DNA of 64,000 nt from Paraflavisolibacter caeni (GCF_025628885.1 NZ_JAOTIF010000008.1:124001-188000); one strand, 5' to 3'; numbered from the stretch's first letter, positions 17,497 to 27,514 are shown. Numbers and translations: made by a program. The notes: generated from the letters alone by a model not told the origin.

Positions 17497-17589
17497 AAAA
17501 TATCTATTTGTATCACCCGTGTTCAAAAAACAAGCCATGGCATGACGACTATTCAGGTAAAATGCATTTCTTCACATACAAAACACCAC

Positions 17590-18315
17590 ATGCCGATACA
17601 CACGCCTCCAAAGGAATCCTATAGAAGGATACACACATTTCCTGAAAAAGGAGGACCGGTGATAACCTTGAATGATTTACCAGTTGTAAGGGATCATAGA
17701 ATTGTGGGTATTGATTTAACCGGTTCAGAAACCAAAGCTTCAGGATGGGCCTTGCTGGTCAACGGTACCGCTCAAACCAAAAGGGTTTTATCCAATGAGG
17801 AACTGATCGAAGAAACGGTCAAACAGCAGCCTGCAGTCATTTCAATTGATGCACCTTTGTCCCTGCCTGCTGGAAGAATTTCTGTCCTTGACGACGATCC
17901 GGGAAGAAAGGAATATGGGATCACCAGGGAATGTGAAAGGATCATGGCCAAAAGAGGTGTGAGGTCTTATCCTCCTTTGATCCGCAGCATGCAAAGATTA
18001 ACGCAAAGAGGAATCTACCTGGCAAATGAATTTCGGAAGCTGGGATATACGGTCATTGAAAGTTATCCGGGCATCACACAGGATATGTTAGGCATTCCGA
18101 GAAAAAGAAAAAGTTTGGAAGGCCTCGTGAAAGGCTTACAAGCTTTTGGGATCAAAGGAACCTACGATAGGAAAGGAACCACTCATGATGAAATGGATGC
18201 CATTACGGCTGCGTTGGTAGGCTATTTTTACCTGTCAGGTAAATACGAGCGGCTAGGCAATGAACAAGAAGGTTACTTGATCATCCCGGACATTACCGAC
18301 ATTACCTCTTACTAG
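17590..18315 (+). CDS. DUF429 domain protein (predicted RNase H-fold nuclease)
   Basis: About 241 residues. The core starts at RIVGIDLTGSETKASGWALL, the first strand and acidic residue of the DUF429 fold, which is related to RNase H/RuvC-like proteins. Later conserved pieces are ISIDAPLSLP, an acidic-arginine stretch (RECERIMAKRGVRSYPPLI), VIESYPGI and the C-terminal HDEMDAITAALVGYFYL. The spacing of the Asp/Glu residues fits a metal-dependent nuclease-like site, but activity is not established for the family. Starts at 17542 and 17590 are both possible. The longer frame back to 17176 would overlap the divergent dehydrogenase and is rejected. The gene is convergent with the OmpA gene. Confidence 0.85.
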   Translation: MPIHTPPKESYRRIHTFPEKGGPVITLNDLPVVRDHRIVGIDLTGSETKASGWALLVNGTAQTKRVLSNEELIEETVKQQPAVISIDAPLSLPAGRISVLDDDPGRKEYGITRECERIMAKRGVRSYPPLIRSMQRLTQRGIYLANEFRKLGYTVIESYPGITQDMLGIPRKRKSLEGLVKGLQAFGIKGTYDRKGTTHDEMDAITAALVGYFYLSGKYERLGNEQEGYLIIPDITDITSY

Positions 18316-18332
18316 AAGCTAATCACTTGAGA

Positions 18333-19619
18333 TTACATTTTAATAAACTCTACCCTCCGGTTATTGGCCTTGCCAGCAGGCGTATCATTCTTATCGATAG
18401 GTTCGCCCTCACCCTTTCCATCAGTTTGCATACGGCTATCACCAATACCAAAATCACTGGCAAGTGAGGTCTTTACAGCAGCGGCCCTGCGCTTGGAGAG
18501 ATCGAGATTATCAGCATCACTGCCATCAGCATCTGTATGTCCCACTATTTTTACTTTCAGGTCAGGAGATTCTTTCAACACATTGGCAATCTCTTTCAAG
18601 GTGCCGTAAGATTCAGGTTTGATCTTATCACTGTTCACATCAAACAAAATTCCATGCGTCACCCATTTGTTTTGCGTCAGCATTTTATTCCTGGTATCCG
18701 GTGCACCAATAGCCAGCCGCAGGTTGCCGATATAATGTTGTATACCTTCCTCTGCATATTGTGCCGAAAAGACAAGTGCATTTAATTTCGCATCCGTTGC
18801 AACCGCCTTGGGAAGATCCCACATCTTTTCCTGGTTACAATAAACCCGCACCCTTTCCTTCTGGCGCCAGATAGCTATATGAACAGGATTGTATTTGTCA
18901 CTTAGCAAGTCTGTATAACTCTGGTTGGACGATTGACTTTCAGAGTTCTTCCTGATTTCTGTAGTAGTTGTCCCCTTCTCCTGGTCCGAATTAGAGATGT
19001 ACAAACCGAGAGTCAACCGGTTGGATGCGAGACCCCAGTTTTGAGGTTGCTCAACATTCTCCAACTCGGCCATCGCCAAACTAAAATAAGCCCCTCTGAT
19101 GGGTACACCATGCAACAGGTCAAATTCAAAGGTGAAATCCTCGGGATATTTTGTAGTAAACTCAGGAACAAAGACGCCCGGCTTAGTGATCCACAACCAA
19201 CGTCCCGGCTTACCTTCAATGGTCACGATTTCAGCAGAACCTGTTGTATTCCAGCCTGCAGGAAAATCGCCAATATTACCGGTGGAGAAATCTTCAAAGC
19301 CAATCACCTTTTCACCAGGCACAAAATCATATTTGCTGTACGCCTTGATAGTTGTAGGGGCCGCCGCATTGTTCACATCTTTGCTGCTTGCATCTTGTTT
19401 GTTCTTTTGATCGCCTTGATCAGCTTTAGCATTCCTCTCATCTGTTGTACTTTTCTCACCTGCTGCATCATCTACTGTTTTATCTACCTTCTTATTGACT
19501 TCTTGATCAACTTTTTGATTCGTCTGTTGCTTTGCACGGTCAGTAACCTTTTTCAATATTTGGCCTTGGACACAAAAGGAAAACTCAATCAGGCAGAGAA
19601 GTAGAATAATTTTTTTCAT
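18333..19619 (-). CDS. OmpA-family envelope protein
   Basis: 428 residues. A signal peptide (about 1-19, ending CVQGQ) is followed by a charged Lys/Asp/Gln-rich low-complexity stretch (about 22-80) that could be a flexible spacer. A beta-sandwich-like middle (about 95-300, GRWLWITKPGVFVPEF) resembles a concanavalin/LamG-type fold. The C-terminal OmpA peptidoglycan-binding domain (about 320-428) has LFDVNSDKIKPES, VKIVGHTDADGSDADNLDLS and NNRRVEFIKM. The OmpA domain holds the protein to peptidoglycan. No transmembrane barrel is apparent, unlike classical OmpA. Confidence 0.88.
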   Translation of the reverse strand: MKKIILLLCLIEFSFCVQGQILKKVTDRAKQQTNQKVDQEVNKKVDKTVDDAAGEKSTTDERNAKADQGDQKNKQDASSKDVNNAAAPTTIKAYSKYDFVPGEKVIGFEDFSTGNIGDFPAGWNTTGSAEIVTIEGKPGRWLWITKPGVFVPEFTTKYPEDFTFEFDLLHGVPIRGAYFSLAMAELENVEQPQNWGLASNRLTLGLYISNSDQEKGTTTTEIRKNSESQSSNQSYTDLLSDKYNPVHIAIWRQKERVRVYCNQEKMWDLPKAVATDAKLNALVFSAQYAEEGIQHYIGNLRLAIGAPDTRNKMLTQNKWVTHGILFDVNSDKIKPESYGTLKEIANVLKESPDLKVKIVGHTDADGSDADNLDLSKRRAAAVKTSLASDFGIGDSRMQTDGKGEGEPIDKNDTPAGKANNRRVEFIKM

Positions 19620-19888
19620 GACCTGAAATTTTTAGTGAGTAATGAATTTCAGGGCTTGAGACCAAAAAAGAAAAGTTTATCGAAAGGGTATTGATAATGC
19701 CGATAAAAGGTACAATATTTTTAAGTAAAGCCGAATAGCTGAACTCCAAAAATCGCTTAAGCGGCCCATTGACAACGTCCATCGGTAAAACAAATAATTT
19801 TATTACATCATAAATTATCGTAACTTAAATAGCGCTATACATCTGTTCGTTATACTCATCATAGCTTCATGAATCAACTCATCCAACC

Positions 19889-20635
19889 ATGGCTACTGAT
19901 CAACAAAATGAAACCCCGAAAACCAAAAGCAATACCGAACACCTATACGATTGGCAGAACAGGCTGATATGGTGGATGACCATCGTTCCCACCTTCCTGA
20001 TCATTGTCTTTATCATCCTGGCAACACTTCAACTCAACAGGTTCAACAAGGAGATCAATTCATACAAGGATTCAGAACTGGAGCCCGTCTATATGTCTTA
20101 TGGCGAAGGAAAAACCATCTCCTACCAGGACAATGCCGACTATATCAGGTTCTATACGCTAGCCAAGATGGAAGACATGTCCATGCGCAAAAGATACAGC
20201 CAGGCCGGCGTGCTGTTGATGTCAAGAGTACTGACCAAGTACTTTGGATTCTTCACCGGCATGATACTGGCCATTGTAGGTGCCGTCTTTATCATTTCAA
20301 AACTCCAGGAAGAACCCAGCGACATCGAAGGCTCCGTAAGCGACAACATCAAACTGAAAATAGCATCAGCTTCACCAGGTGTCATCTTTGGAGTACTCGG
20401 TACTGTTCTAATGCTGGCCACCATACTACAGCACTCCGAGATCAATGTAAAGGACATGCCCTTGTACCTGAATGCAGGCAACCTCGCAATCCCTTCAATT
20501 AGCCAACCATACAATAGACTGGATTCAGCCAACATTCCAAACTTTGAAACACATACCGATACAGGAAAAGCAAAACCGGATTCAGGCACAACCAGGATAG
20601 CTACTGATGAAGAAATGCGTGCAGCCCGTCCCTGA
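19889..20635 (+). CDS. Hypothetical membrane protein, three predicted helices
   Basis: 248 residues and no recognised family. Membrane segments are likely near residues 28-50 (WWMTIVPTFLIIVFIILATL), 117-136 (YFGFFTGMILAIVGAVFIIS) and 163-182 (ASPGVIFGVLGTVLMLATIL). The N-terminus is cytoplasmic by charge, and the C-terminal about 65 residues are polar and disordered-looking. It lies 38 bp before the secreted metalloprotease-like gene on the same strand, so the two probably form an operon. This membrane protein could anchor or regulate the protease, but that is inference from order only. Confidence 0.75.
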   Translation: MATDQQNETPKTKSNTEHLYDWQNRLIWWMTIVPTFLIIVFIILATLQLNRFNKEINSYKDSELEPVYMSYGEGKTISYQDNADYIRFYTLAKMEDMSMRKRYSQAGVLLMSRVLTKYFGFFTGMILAIVGAVFIISKLQEEPSDIEGSVSDNIKLKIASASPGVIFGVLGTVLMLATILQHSEINVKDMPLYLNAGNLAIPSISQPYNRLDSANIPNFETHTDTGKAKPDSGTTRIATDEEMRAARP

Positions 20636-20673
20636 TCATCTCACCATCCCTGACTCATGTTAAACACCTTGTT

Positions 20674-22446
20674 ATGCACCACATCAAACTTTACCACACG
20701 ATACGTTACCACACGATACTTTGTTTATGCATCCTCATAGGCACTGCAGCATACACACAAATAAAAATTGACAGGCAGTACTTTATCCAGCTCTTGAACC
20801 AGGGTAAATACAACGAAGCTTTTTCAAAAGCAATGGAAATACGGAAGATGCCCTATGGCAAAAATGCAGTGATCGACTATTTCATTGCCAAAAGCCTTTG
20901 CATGAAAGGTTTAAGGGACCAATCCGTCGAATGGCTGGATTATATCGACCAGCACTACCCGTTACAGAAACAGCAAAGGGACTTTATACAATCTGAAAAG
21001 CAGGTATGCGGTCAACCTGCCCGGCCTGCAACGCAGCCAGGCCCCGCAACAATGTCCAGCATCATCTACATCAATTATGCACCGCTGCCGGAAGCCGGCG
21101 TTATGGGCAAAGGCGGCTTTACAATGGAATGCCATTACAAAGAACCAAGCTCCAACAGCTCAACAAAAACATTGGAAGAACTGGAATCACGCTTGTTCAA
21201 ATTGGACAGGAAAAAGGAAGCGCTAACTAAAATCAAATCCATCGTCGGAAATGATTATGATGTAGATACCAGCGGGCGTTTTATTGTAGTGTCACTGAAA
21301 AGCAATGCGTACACAAAAAATGATGTGCAGCAGGTAAGTAAAAGGTTGGAAAACGCGTACCAGTACTTTTTAAGCTTCTATCAATTGAAGCCATCAGATA
21401 AGCTGTTCACCGTTTACCTGGTTCCGGGCAAGAGGGAATTACAGAAAGCAGCCATATTGGTGCATGATGTGGTCTTGGCGCAAAACATCATTGGCTATTC
21501 TACCCTCGGCGATCTCTCACTCTTGGGCATAGCCGATCCTAATGGCCTAGGCACGCTCTACCACGAATTGTTCCACCTAACCATAAGAACAGAAGTAGGC
21601 GACGTACCCCCATGGCTCGATGAGGGAATAGCATCCATGTATGCCGTCTATAAATTGGATGGCAACAATATCCTGGGAGCCAAAAACACCTGGAGAGTCA
21701 ATCACTTCAAATTGTTAACCCAGTTAGCCAAAGGAGAAATTACAGTCCCTACCCTCGAACAGCTGATCAACATGCGTTGGAATGAATTTGAAGGTGGTGA
21801 GAAAAAGAACATCTGTGTGGCTTCTATACACTATGCCTTATCCAACATGTTTTTATTGTACCTGCAGGACAAAGACATAGTGGACGACATAGTAGACGCC
21901 TATAAGAACAGGCTCAAAACACGCAAAGACTCCCTCGAAGTAGGCATCTCCAATACAGAGTTGGTAGAGAAAGTAACAAGTAAAAGCATGGCCGAATTGA
22001 GCACTGAATTTTACACCTGGCTGGACAAGACCTACAACATCAACTATGAAAACATCCTCAAGGCCTACCCCTATACAACTCCTGATCAGCAGCCCGCATA
22101 TCTGTTTTATCATGAGCCCAGGCCTCCTGTCCATATAGAACAGGCCTTTGCAAGAATCGACAGCATGATTTATAAACTAAAGAAAGATTCATTGATAGCC
22201 ACCAATGAAATAAACACCTTCGAAGAACACAACAGAACGCTAGAGTATAACTATAGAAACATATATGAAGAGCTGGTGTATCTCAACAGGGAAGAGCTAA
22301 GAGCGGCCTCCAGTACCGGCGGTAAAGAAACAGTAAAGCCTACCGAGATCAAAACAAAAGAAGAGCAACTCGCAGCCATCGAAACCAAAATCCAAACTCT
22401 CGAAAGAGACCTCTCTACCAAACTAAAGCAGAACACCAACAACTAA
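20674..22446 (+). CDS. Exported gluzincin-like metalloprotease (peptidase MA-like) with helical repeats and coiled coil
   Basis: 590 residues. A signal peptide (about 1-28) leads to TPR-like helices (about 35-105). A central domain (about 225-415) carries the zinc motif H297-E-L-F-H301 and, 16 residues on, the third ligand region PWLDEGIA with E317, the pattern of peptidase MA-like gluzincins (PF13485-type). The catalytic residues are intact. The C-terminal 90 residues are a charged coiled coil (FEEHNRTLEYNYRNIYEEL). It should act in the periplasm. It follows the three-helix membrane protein and faces the minus-strand HExxH gene whose stop is 28 bp away. Substrate unknown. Confidence 0.8.
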   Translation: MHHIKLYHTIRYHTILCLCILIGTAAYTQIKIDRQYFIQLLNQGKYNEAFSKAMEIRKMPYGKNAVIDYFIAKSLCMKGLRDQSVEWLDYIDQHYPLQKQQRDFIQSEKQVCGQPARPATQPGPATMSSIIYINYAPLPEAGVMGKGGFTMECHYKEPSSNSSTKTLEELESRLFKLDRKKEALTKIKSIVGNDYDVDTSGRFIVVSLKSNAYTKNDVQQVSKRLENAYQYFLSFYQLKPSDKLFTVYLVPGKRELQKAAILVHDVVLAQNIIGYSTLGDLSLLGIADPNGLGTLYHELFHLTIRTEVGDVPPWLDEGIASMYAVYKLDGNNILGAKNTWRVNHFKLLTQLAKGEITVPTLEQLINMRWNEFEGGEKKNICVASIHYALSNMFLLYLQDKDIVDDIVDAYKNRLKTRKDSLEVGISNTELVEKVTSKSMAELSTEFYTWLDKTYNINYENILKAYPYTTPDQQPAYLFYHEPRPPVHIEQAFARIDSMIYKLKKDSLIATNEINTFEEHNRTLEYNYRNIYEELVYLNREELRAASSTGGKETVKPTEIKTKEEQLAAIETKIQTLERDLSTKLKQNTNN

Positions 22447-22474
22447 TCCCTCATCTATCATCCATCATCTATCA

Positions 22475-23731
22475 TCAGTTAAAAGTATCAACCGGCAACC
22501 CCAACTCCATCGCCTTTTTGGCATTTTTATATTTCCTCACTTGCTCATTCAATCCATCTATAAGCTGCTTGAATGCTTCTACTGTTTTAAATTCTTCCTT
22601 TTTATCATCTGTTTCATATAACTGGGGAGTTTCATATGCATAATAGGTCATGTTGGAGAAATGAATACAAGGCGGCGGTAAGTAATGCCCTAGGTAAGCA
22701 CGGTAGTTGGGTTGCCCCGGAAGTCCAAATGCGATCCAGGTATGCTTTGAATAGACATCCCGTTCCATGAAATCGACAAACTTGGTCGAATCTTCCTCTT
22801 TGATAGTGATCGCTCCGGGTGATTCTGCTCCAAATGAAAATAGTAAAAGTCCCGCAAACAGCTTCTTGATCCGCTTAGCATAGAGTTGATAGATGGGATG
22901 GGTCTTCAGGGGCCCTCTTTCAATCACATCCACCCCGCTTGTAAACAAAGGCATTTTGGCTTCATGCATCAACTGGTTGACAACATGAATGATGTTGCCC
23001 CAGTTATAAAACCAGTTAAAATGAATGTTCGAATTCATATGAGCCATTAGCCCATTTTTCAATTGAGGACTGTGTTCGATAAGGTAAAAGGTCTCGCAAA
23101 AAACACGCACCGGGTCCGGGCTGCCAAATGCAGTAGTCACCAGGGCAGGAAACAGGGAATTCACAAAACGGCTTCCAGTTGTTGACACCTCGAGCATCCA
23201 TCGATAGGGCTGTGCATAGCTTTTGCTATCTTTCCCTTCCGACATAAAGGTGTCAAACATAACCCCGGTATACCTGGTGGGATATCGGGGATCTATCGTT
23301 GACAAAGCCTTTTGAACCTGTGGATCACGCGAAAGGACTTCATCCTCTTGAATGATCTGCAGAGGACTACGCGTATGAACATCCCAATATCTGGCCCAAC
23401 ACTCTGTAAGTTCTGCAGCAGAAAAAGGATATGAATCTGCCTTTGTAAAATGCTTTTCAATATGCCCTTTGGTAGGTGTTATCACTTTTTCTTCATCAAA
23501 CTTCTTGACCCTGATCCAGTCTTCTGCCAGCAAATTAGCGAGGTAACCAGAAGAGAAAAACTGCCAGAAGTGAATACTTTCATGATATAGGATCCTGCAA
23601 ATCGTTCCTCCCCATTCGGGATGATTGGGATCCTTATAAAAGGCATCCAATCCATCAATGCTCCACGACTCGGGTGCGGCAACAGGCACACGCATAGTGC
23701 CGGTGATATAATCGAAAGAATGTGTTCTCAT
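22475..23731 (-). CDS. Unknown HExxH-motif protein
   Basis: 418 residues with no signal peptide. The N-terminal part has the zincin motif H50-E-S-I-H54 inside a hydrophobic helix (ICRILYHESIHFWQFFSSGY), so a zinc peptidase-like fold is possible. A third metal ligand cannot be assigned by eye. Beyond that I do not recognise the family. The C-terminal part is aromatic-rich (HYLPPPCIHFSNMTYYAYET). It overlaps the upstream small membrane gene by 4 bp (ATGA), a sign of translational coupling. In conflict systems with EACC1-like components the partner is often a peptidase or another effector, which is why this pair deserves attention. Confidence 0.7.
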   Translation of the reverse strand: MRTHSFDYITGTMRVPVAAPESWSIDGLDAFYKDPNHPEWGGTICRILYHESIHFWQFFSSGYLANLLAEDWIRVKKFDEEKVITPTKGHIEKHFTKADSYPFSAAELTECWARYWDVHTRSPLQIIQEDEVLSRDPQVQKALSTIDPRYPTRYTGVMFDTFMSEGKDSKSYAQPYRWMLEVSTTGSRFVNSLFPALVTTAFGSPDPVRVFCETFYLIEHSPQLKNGLMAHMNSNIHFNWFYNWGNIIHVVNQLMHEAKMPLFTSGVDVIERGPLKTHPIYQLYAKRIKKLFAGLLLFSFGAESPGAITIKEEDSTKFVDFMERDVYSKHTWIAFGLPGQPNYRAYLGHYLPPPCIHFSNMTYYAYETPQLYETDDKKEEFKTVEAFKQLIDGLNEQVRKYKNAKKAMELGLPVDTFN

Positions 23732-24138
23732 TTTCCGCTCAGTGCTTTAGATACAAGTTCAGTCAGGTTCTCACTCTTTTCATATTCTGCCTTTTGGGTG
23801 ATCACATTACCATTCTTATCGATGATCACCAAAAACCCGGCAGGTACCCCTGCTAGCCTTGAAACAGTAGGAGGAATTTCCCGGGTATCAATTTGAACCC
23901 CTCTTTCTTTATCCTTGAGCCAGAAATCTACCAGCCTCTTGATTAGGTAAGTTATTGTGATGGTAATAGCAACAGAGACAGGTTCTATAAAACCTGCAGG
24001 TTCCAAAGAATCAGAAACAATGTCTACTTCTTTAACGTCATCCGATATTTTATACTTTACCTCATCGGCTACTTTCCGTTCTTCCTTCAAATCGGCTTGC
24101 TCTAATTCTAAAACGATATCTAATGTATTTTGTTCCAT
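23728..24138 (-). CDS. Small membrane protein resembling effector-associated component EACC1
   Basis: 136 residues. The N-terminal strand (LDIVLELEQADL) and a polar region come first, then one membrane or glycine-poor hydrophobic helix near 50-72 (FIEPVSVAITITITYLIKRL). The C-terminal half has a short beta-hairpin (FLVIIDKNGNVI) and a final helix (ENLTELVSKALSG). This order is like EACC1 proteins, which accompany effector genes in predicted ternary conflict systems described by the Aravind group. The likeness is by eye only. The stop overlaps the start of the HExxH gene by 4 bp, so the two proteins are made together. Confidence 0.6.
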   Translation of the reverse strand: MEQNTLDIVLELEQADLKEERKVADEVKYKISDDVKEVDIVSDSLEPAGFIEPVSVAITITITYLIKRLVDFWLKDKERGVQIDTREIPPTVSRLAGVPAGFLVIIDKNGNVITQKAEYEKSENLTELVSKALSGK

Positions 24139-24477
24139 AAACTGGGTTTATTTGATCTATGATGAGAAACCATCAATCCCACACATCCATTCCAATCCAC
24201 CTTTCACTAATGTCCTTTCACCAACACTATCATTCCCGTTTATTACATGCCAATGCAAAAGTTGAAAATACAAATCGAAGCGGAGCAGTCTGTCCAGTCT
24301 TTTGTCGAAGCAGATTAAATATATGTAAATAAAACTAAATAAATACAAATATATAATTATTATTTTTACTGTATCCCCCCTCCCGCTTGATGACTAACTT
24401 CCTGTAAACTAGGAAAGCTACGTTCAACAACTCATTATTGATTCTTTAAACTATCCCTTAACCAACAAACGCTTACC
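24139..24477. other. Intergenic region, divergent promoters
   Basis: Lies between the start of the EACC1-like gene and the start of the delta-60 repeat gene. It is AT-rich near 24310-24370, where both promoters may lie. I saw no repeat, hairpin or RNA gene of note. Confidence 0.4.
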
Positions 24478-27400
24478 ATGAAAAAGGTACTTCTACTTTG
24501 CATGCTACTCTCGCATCTTCTACCTCCTATTCAAGCACAGAAGGCCGGTGACCTCGACCCTACATTCGGTACACAAGGCATCTTAAAAACCCAGTTTAAA
24601 GCAGGAAACCTGGGCAACGAATCAGGCACCGAACTGTTCGTCCAGCCCGACGGACGGATCATTTCGGTTGCCGGACTGGAAGGGAAACTCGTATTATGCC
24701 GCTATAATACCGATGGCTCCGTCGATAAAACTTATGGAACCAATGGCTACTCCGAACCCTTACTCTTTAATTATTCCTTTCCTACCATCTTAGATCCTTA
24801 TTATGTTGATGTTGCAATGCAACCAGACGGGAAAGTAGTGATCGCGTGGAATGTGGATGATTTTATAAGCATGCTCAATGCCTCATTCCTCGTTCGCTAC
24901 AACACGGATGGTTCCCGGGATACGGATTTTGGCACAGTCCATATTTCTGAACCTCATGACTTCCTCTCCACTTCTTTAGCAATACAACCAAATGGGAAAA
25001 TACTGGTGGGTGGATATGCCCTTGTGGAGTATCCATTCGACAGTCCATATTTTGTAATAGCCCGCTACAACAACAATGGCACTCCAGATGGCAGCTTCGG
25101 TACCGGGGGATATATCACCAGCGATCCTGTCGGCCCTTATACATCCCCAACCTCTATTGCCGTTCAAAGCGATGGTAAAATAGTAGTATGCGACCATAAT
25201 AGCGCCTTTCTTACGCGCTTCAAGAGCAATGGCGACCCCGATCCTTCATGGGGCGAAGAAGGCAATGTGGAAGTTGACTTCCCGGTACATGCACTGGTAA
25301 TACAACCGGATCAAAAGATCCTGGTGGCTGGTCCCGCTTTTACAGGCAGCTCTTATAAATTGGCGCTAAGGCGTTTCAACAGCAACGGTACTCCGGATCG
25401 AAGCTTTAGCGGTGATGGAAAACTGGTCACAAATACGGTTGTATCTCCGGATGGTGCATTCACAGTCGCCCTACAGTCCAATGGAAGGATCCTGGCTTCA
25501 GGAACATCTGGAGGTAACAATCCTGTTTTAAACATTTTGCGTTTCAGCAATACAGGCACACCAGAGATCACTTTTGCCGGAAATGGAAAGCTGGTTCCGG
25601 GTATCAACGGGGCCAGCAGTTTTACACTACTGCCCGACAACAGGATAGGGATTACAGGATACATCCATAATGGCGTCAATAAGGACCTTGTTCTTGCCCG
25701 TTATTACGGCAATGGAACGCCAGACCCAACACTGGACGGGGATGGCAAGGCCATTATTTTTTACCAGGTAGGCTATGCTTCATTCTTATCCACGGCCCTG
25801 CAAAAGGATGGCAAACTGCTGGCCCTGGCACAAAGCTTCAATGGCAAATACAATGACAAGCTCCTGACCCGCTATACCAGCAAAGGCGAACTGGATAAGA
25901 CTTTTAGTGAAGATGGTATGCAGCCGGTAGATTCCGCTGCACAGACTGTTGCGATACAGCCGACCGGGAAGATCATCGTGGCTGGCGGCGATTATTTCAA
26001 CAGCACCAAGGCCCCTCTGATCGCGCGTTACAATCAGGATGGTTCACCGGACCACACATTCGGAAATGGTGGAAAGATCGAACACAAAAACTCTTCGATC
26101 GTGGCACTGGCCATACATGCCAATGGCAAGATCATCGTGGCGGGCAATGGCGGAACTGCTAGTGATTATGACTTCGCAGTAACACGCTACAACAGCAATG
26201 GCACACTGGACCTTACCTATAGCAACGACGGCTATGTAACTACCGATTTCGGATCGCCGGCAGACTTTGCGAAAGCTGTGGCCATCCAGGAAGATGGAAA
26301 GGTAGTTGTCTCAGGAACTGCTTTCGGGTATGACTACAATACTCAGCTAGCTCTTGCACGCTACAACGGCAATGGAACTTTAGACAAAACTTTTGGTGAA
26401 GAGGGAAAAGCGCTTCCTGCAGCTCGCTGGAGTACATTCTTAAGCGGATGGCCGGAGGCAAAAGGTGCTATAGCCACACAACCAGATGGGAAGATCGTGG
26501 TTGCCGTGGAGCAATGGCAAGAGCTCCGTTACGAGCCCTCTCCTGTCTATCACGGTATTACCAGGCTCAAAACCGATGGTTCCTTAGACGAGTCTTTTGC
26601 AATGTCGGAGTATTATGGTGCGTCTGGTGTTATTGATTTCAGGTTAGGAGCCAATCCTAAAGTGCTGATCGATTTTCAAAACGGTGGAATCATTTTAACT
26701 GCCGGCCCCTATGTGAGCAGGTATTTGATGAATGGCTCTGTAGATCCATCGTTTCAGGGAACTGATAAAGGCCTTTCTCAAATAAATGATATTGCTATAG
26801 GAAACAAAAGGCTGTATATGGTAGGTAGCTTCACCAGCTTTCCACAGTCTTTCGCCACTATTTCCGCTGCTCTTTTGAAAGACAATCAGCCACCAGTAGT
26901 AAACATCGTATCGCCTGCAAACAACAACTCTTTCGTCGCTCCTGCAACCATCAACATTACGGCTTTGGCTTCAGACCCGGATGGCACCATCAACAAAGTA
27001 GAATTCTACAACGGTTCTACGCTAGTCTTTACAGAATGGGCTTCCCCCTACTACCGCCAGGTGCATAATGTTCCCCCCGGCACCTATAAGGTCACAGCCA
27101 AAGCCTATGACAACTTAGGAAAGACAACTACGTCCTCCATCATCAACATCACCGTTACAGATCCTTCACAACGGCTGGCACTTGGTTCTTTAGAACTCAA
27201 TCAGGATAAACAAAATCAACTGGAAGGCCTTTCTGCCCACCTGGAACAAAACATACCCAACCCTGCACAAGGCAGTACACTAATTCGCTATTATATACCT
27301 GCGAAGGCCGGTACCGCACAATTAATACTGACCAACCTGAATGGCCATGTGGTTCAAAAGTTCATATTGAATAAAGGCTCCGGACAGACCTCCATCAACA

Positions 27401-27489
27401 CTTCTTCCCTTCCTGCAGGCACCTACATCTACAGTCTCTACATCGATGGCAAACAGGCCGATAGAAAGTTGCTGGTAATTGCCAGGTAA
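24478..27489 (+). CDS. T9SS-secreted delta-60 repeat beta-propeller protein
   Basis: 1003 residues. A signal peptide (about 1-21, ending IQAQ) is followed by around a dozen delta-60 repeats (TIGR02608 type), each of about 50-60 residues with a strand such as DGKIVVAG and an LARYNxNGTxDxTF motif. These fold into beta-propeller blades. Residues about 803-895 form an Ig-like domain (PPVVNIVSPANNNSFVAPAT). The last 85 residues are a type A T9SS sorting domain (NIPNPAQGSTLIRYYIPAKA to the end), which directs transport through the outer membrane and surface attachment or release. A strong terminator follows at 27515-27540. The ligand or enzymatic role is unknown. Confidence 0.92.
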   Translation: MKKVLLLCMLLSHLLPPIQAQKAGDLDPTFGTQGILKTQFKAGNLGNESGTELFVQPDGRIISVAGLEGKLVLCRYNTDGSVDKTYGTNGYSEPLLFNYSFPTILDPYYVDVAMQPDGKVVIAWNVDDFISMLNASFLVRYNTDGSRDTDFGTVHISEPHDFLSTSLAIQPNGKILVGGYALVEYPFDSPYFVIARYNNNGTPDGSFGTGGYITSDPVGPYTSPTSIAVQSDGKIVVCDHNSAFLTRFKSNGDPDPSWGEEGNVEVDFPVHALVIQPDQKILVAGPAFTGSSYKLALRRFNSNGTPDRSFSGDGKLVTNTVVSPDGAFTVALQSNGRILASGTSGGNNPVLNILRFSNTGTPEITFAGNGKLVPGINGASSFTLLPDNRIGITGYIHNGVNKDLVLARYYGNGTPDPTLDGDGKAIIFYQVGYASFLSTALQKDGKLLALAQSFNGKYNDKLLTRYTSKGELDKTFSEDGMQPVDSAAQTVAIQPTGKIIVAGGDYFNSTKAPLIARYNQDGSPDHTFGNGGKIEHKNSSIVALAIHANGKIIVAGNGGTASDYDFAVTRYNSNGTLDLTYSNDGYVTTDFGSPADFAKAVAIQEDGKVVVSGTAFGYDYNTQLALARYNGNGTLDKTFGEEGKALPAARWSTFLSGWPEAKGAIATQPDGKIVVAVEQWQELRYEPSPVYHGITRLKTDGSLDESFAMSEYYGASGVIDFRLGANPKVLIDFQNGGIILTAGPYVSRYLMNGSVDPSFQGTDKGLSQINDIAIGNKRLYMVGSFTSFPQSFATISAALLKDNQPPVVNIVSPANNNSFVAPATINITALASDPDGTINKVEFYNGSTLVFTEWASPYYRQVHNVPPGTYKVTAKAYDNLGKTTTSSIINITVTDPSQRLALGSLELNQDKQNQLEGLSAHLEQNIPNPAQGSTLIRYYIPAKAGTAQLILTNLNGHVVQKFILNKGSGQTSINTSSLPAGTYIYSLYIDGKQADRKLLVIAR

Positions 27490-27514
27490 ATGCAAAATGC
27501 CCATGAAATGTAAC

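Noticed and set aside
17176-17589. Long N-terminal extension of the DUF429 gene
   Set aside because: It is antisense to the dehydrogenase gene and has no protein-like character; the start was set at 17590.
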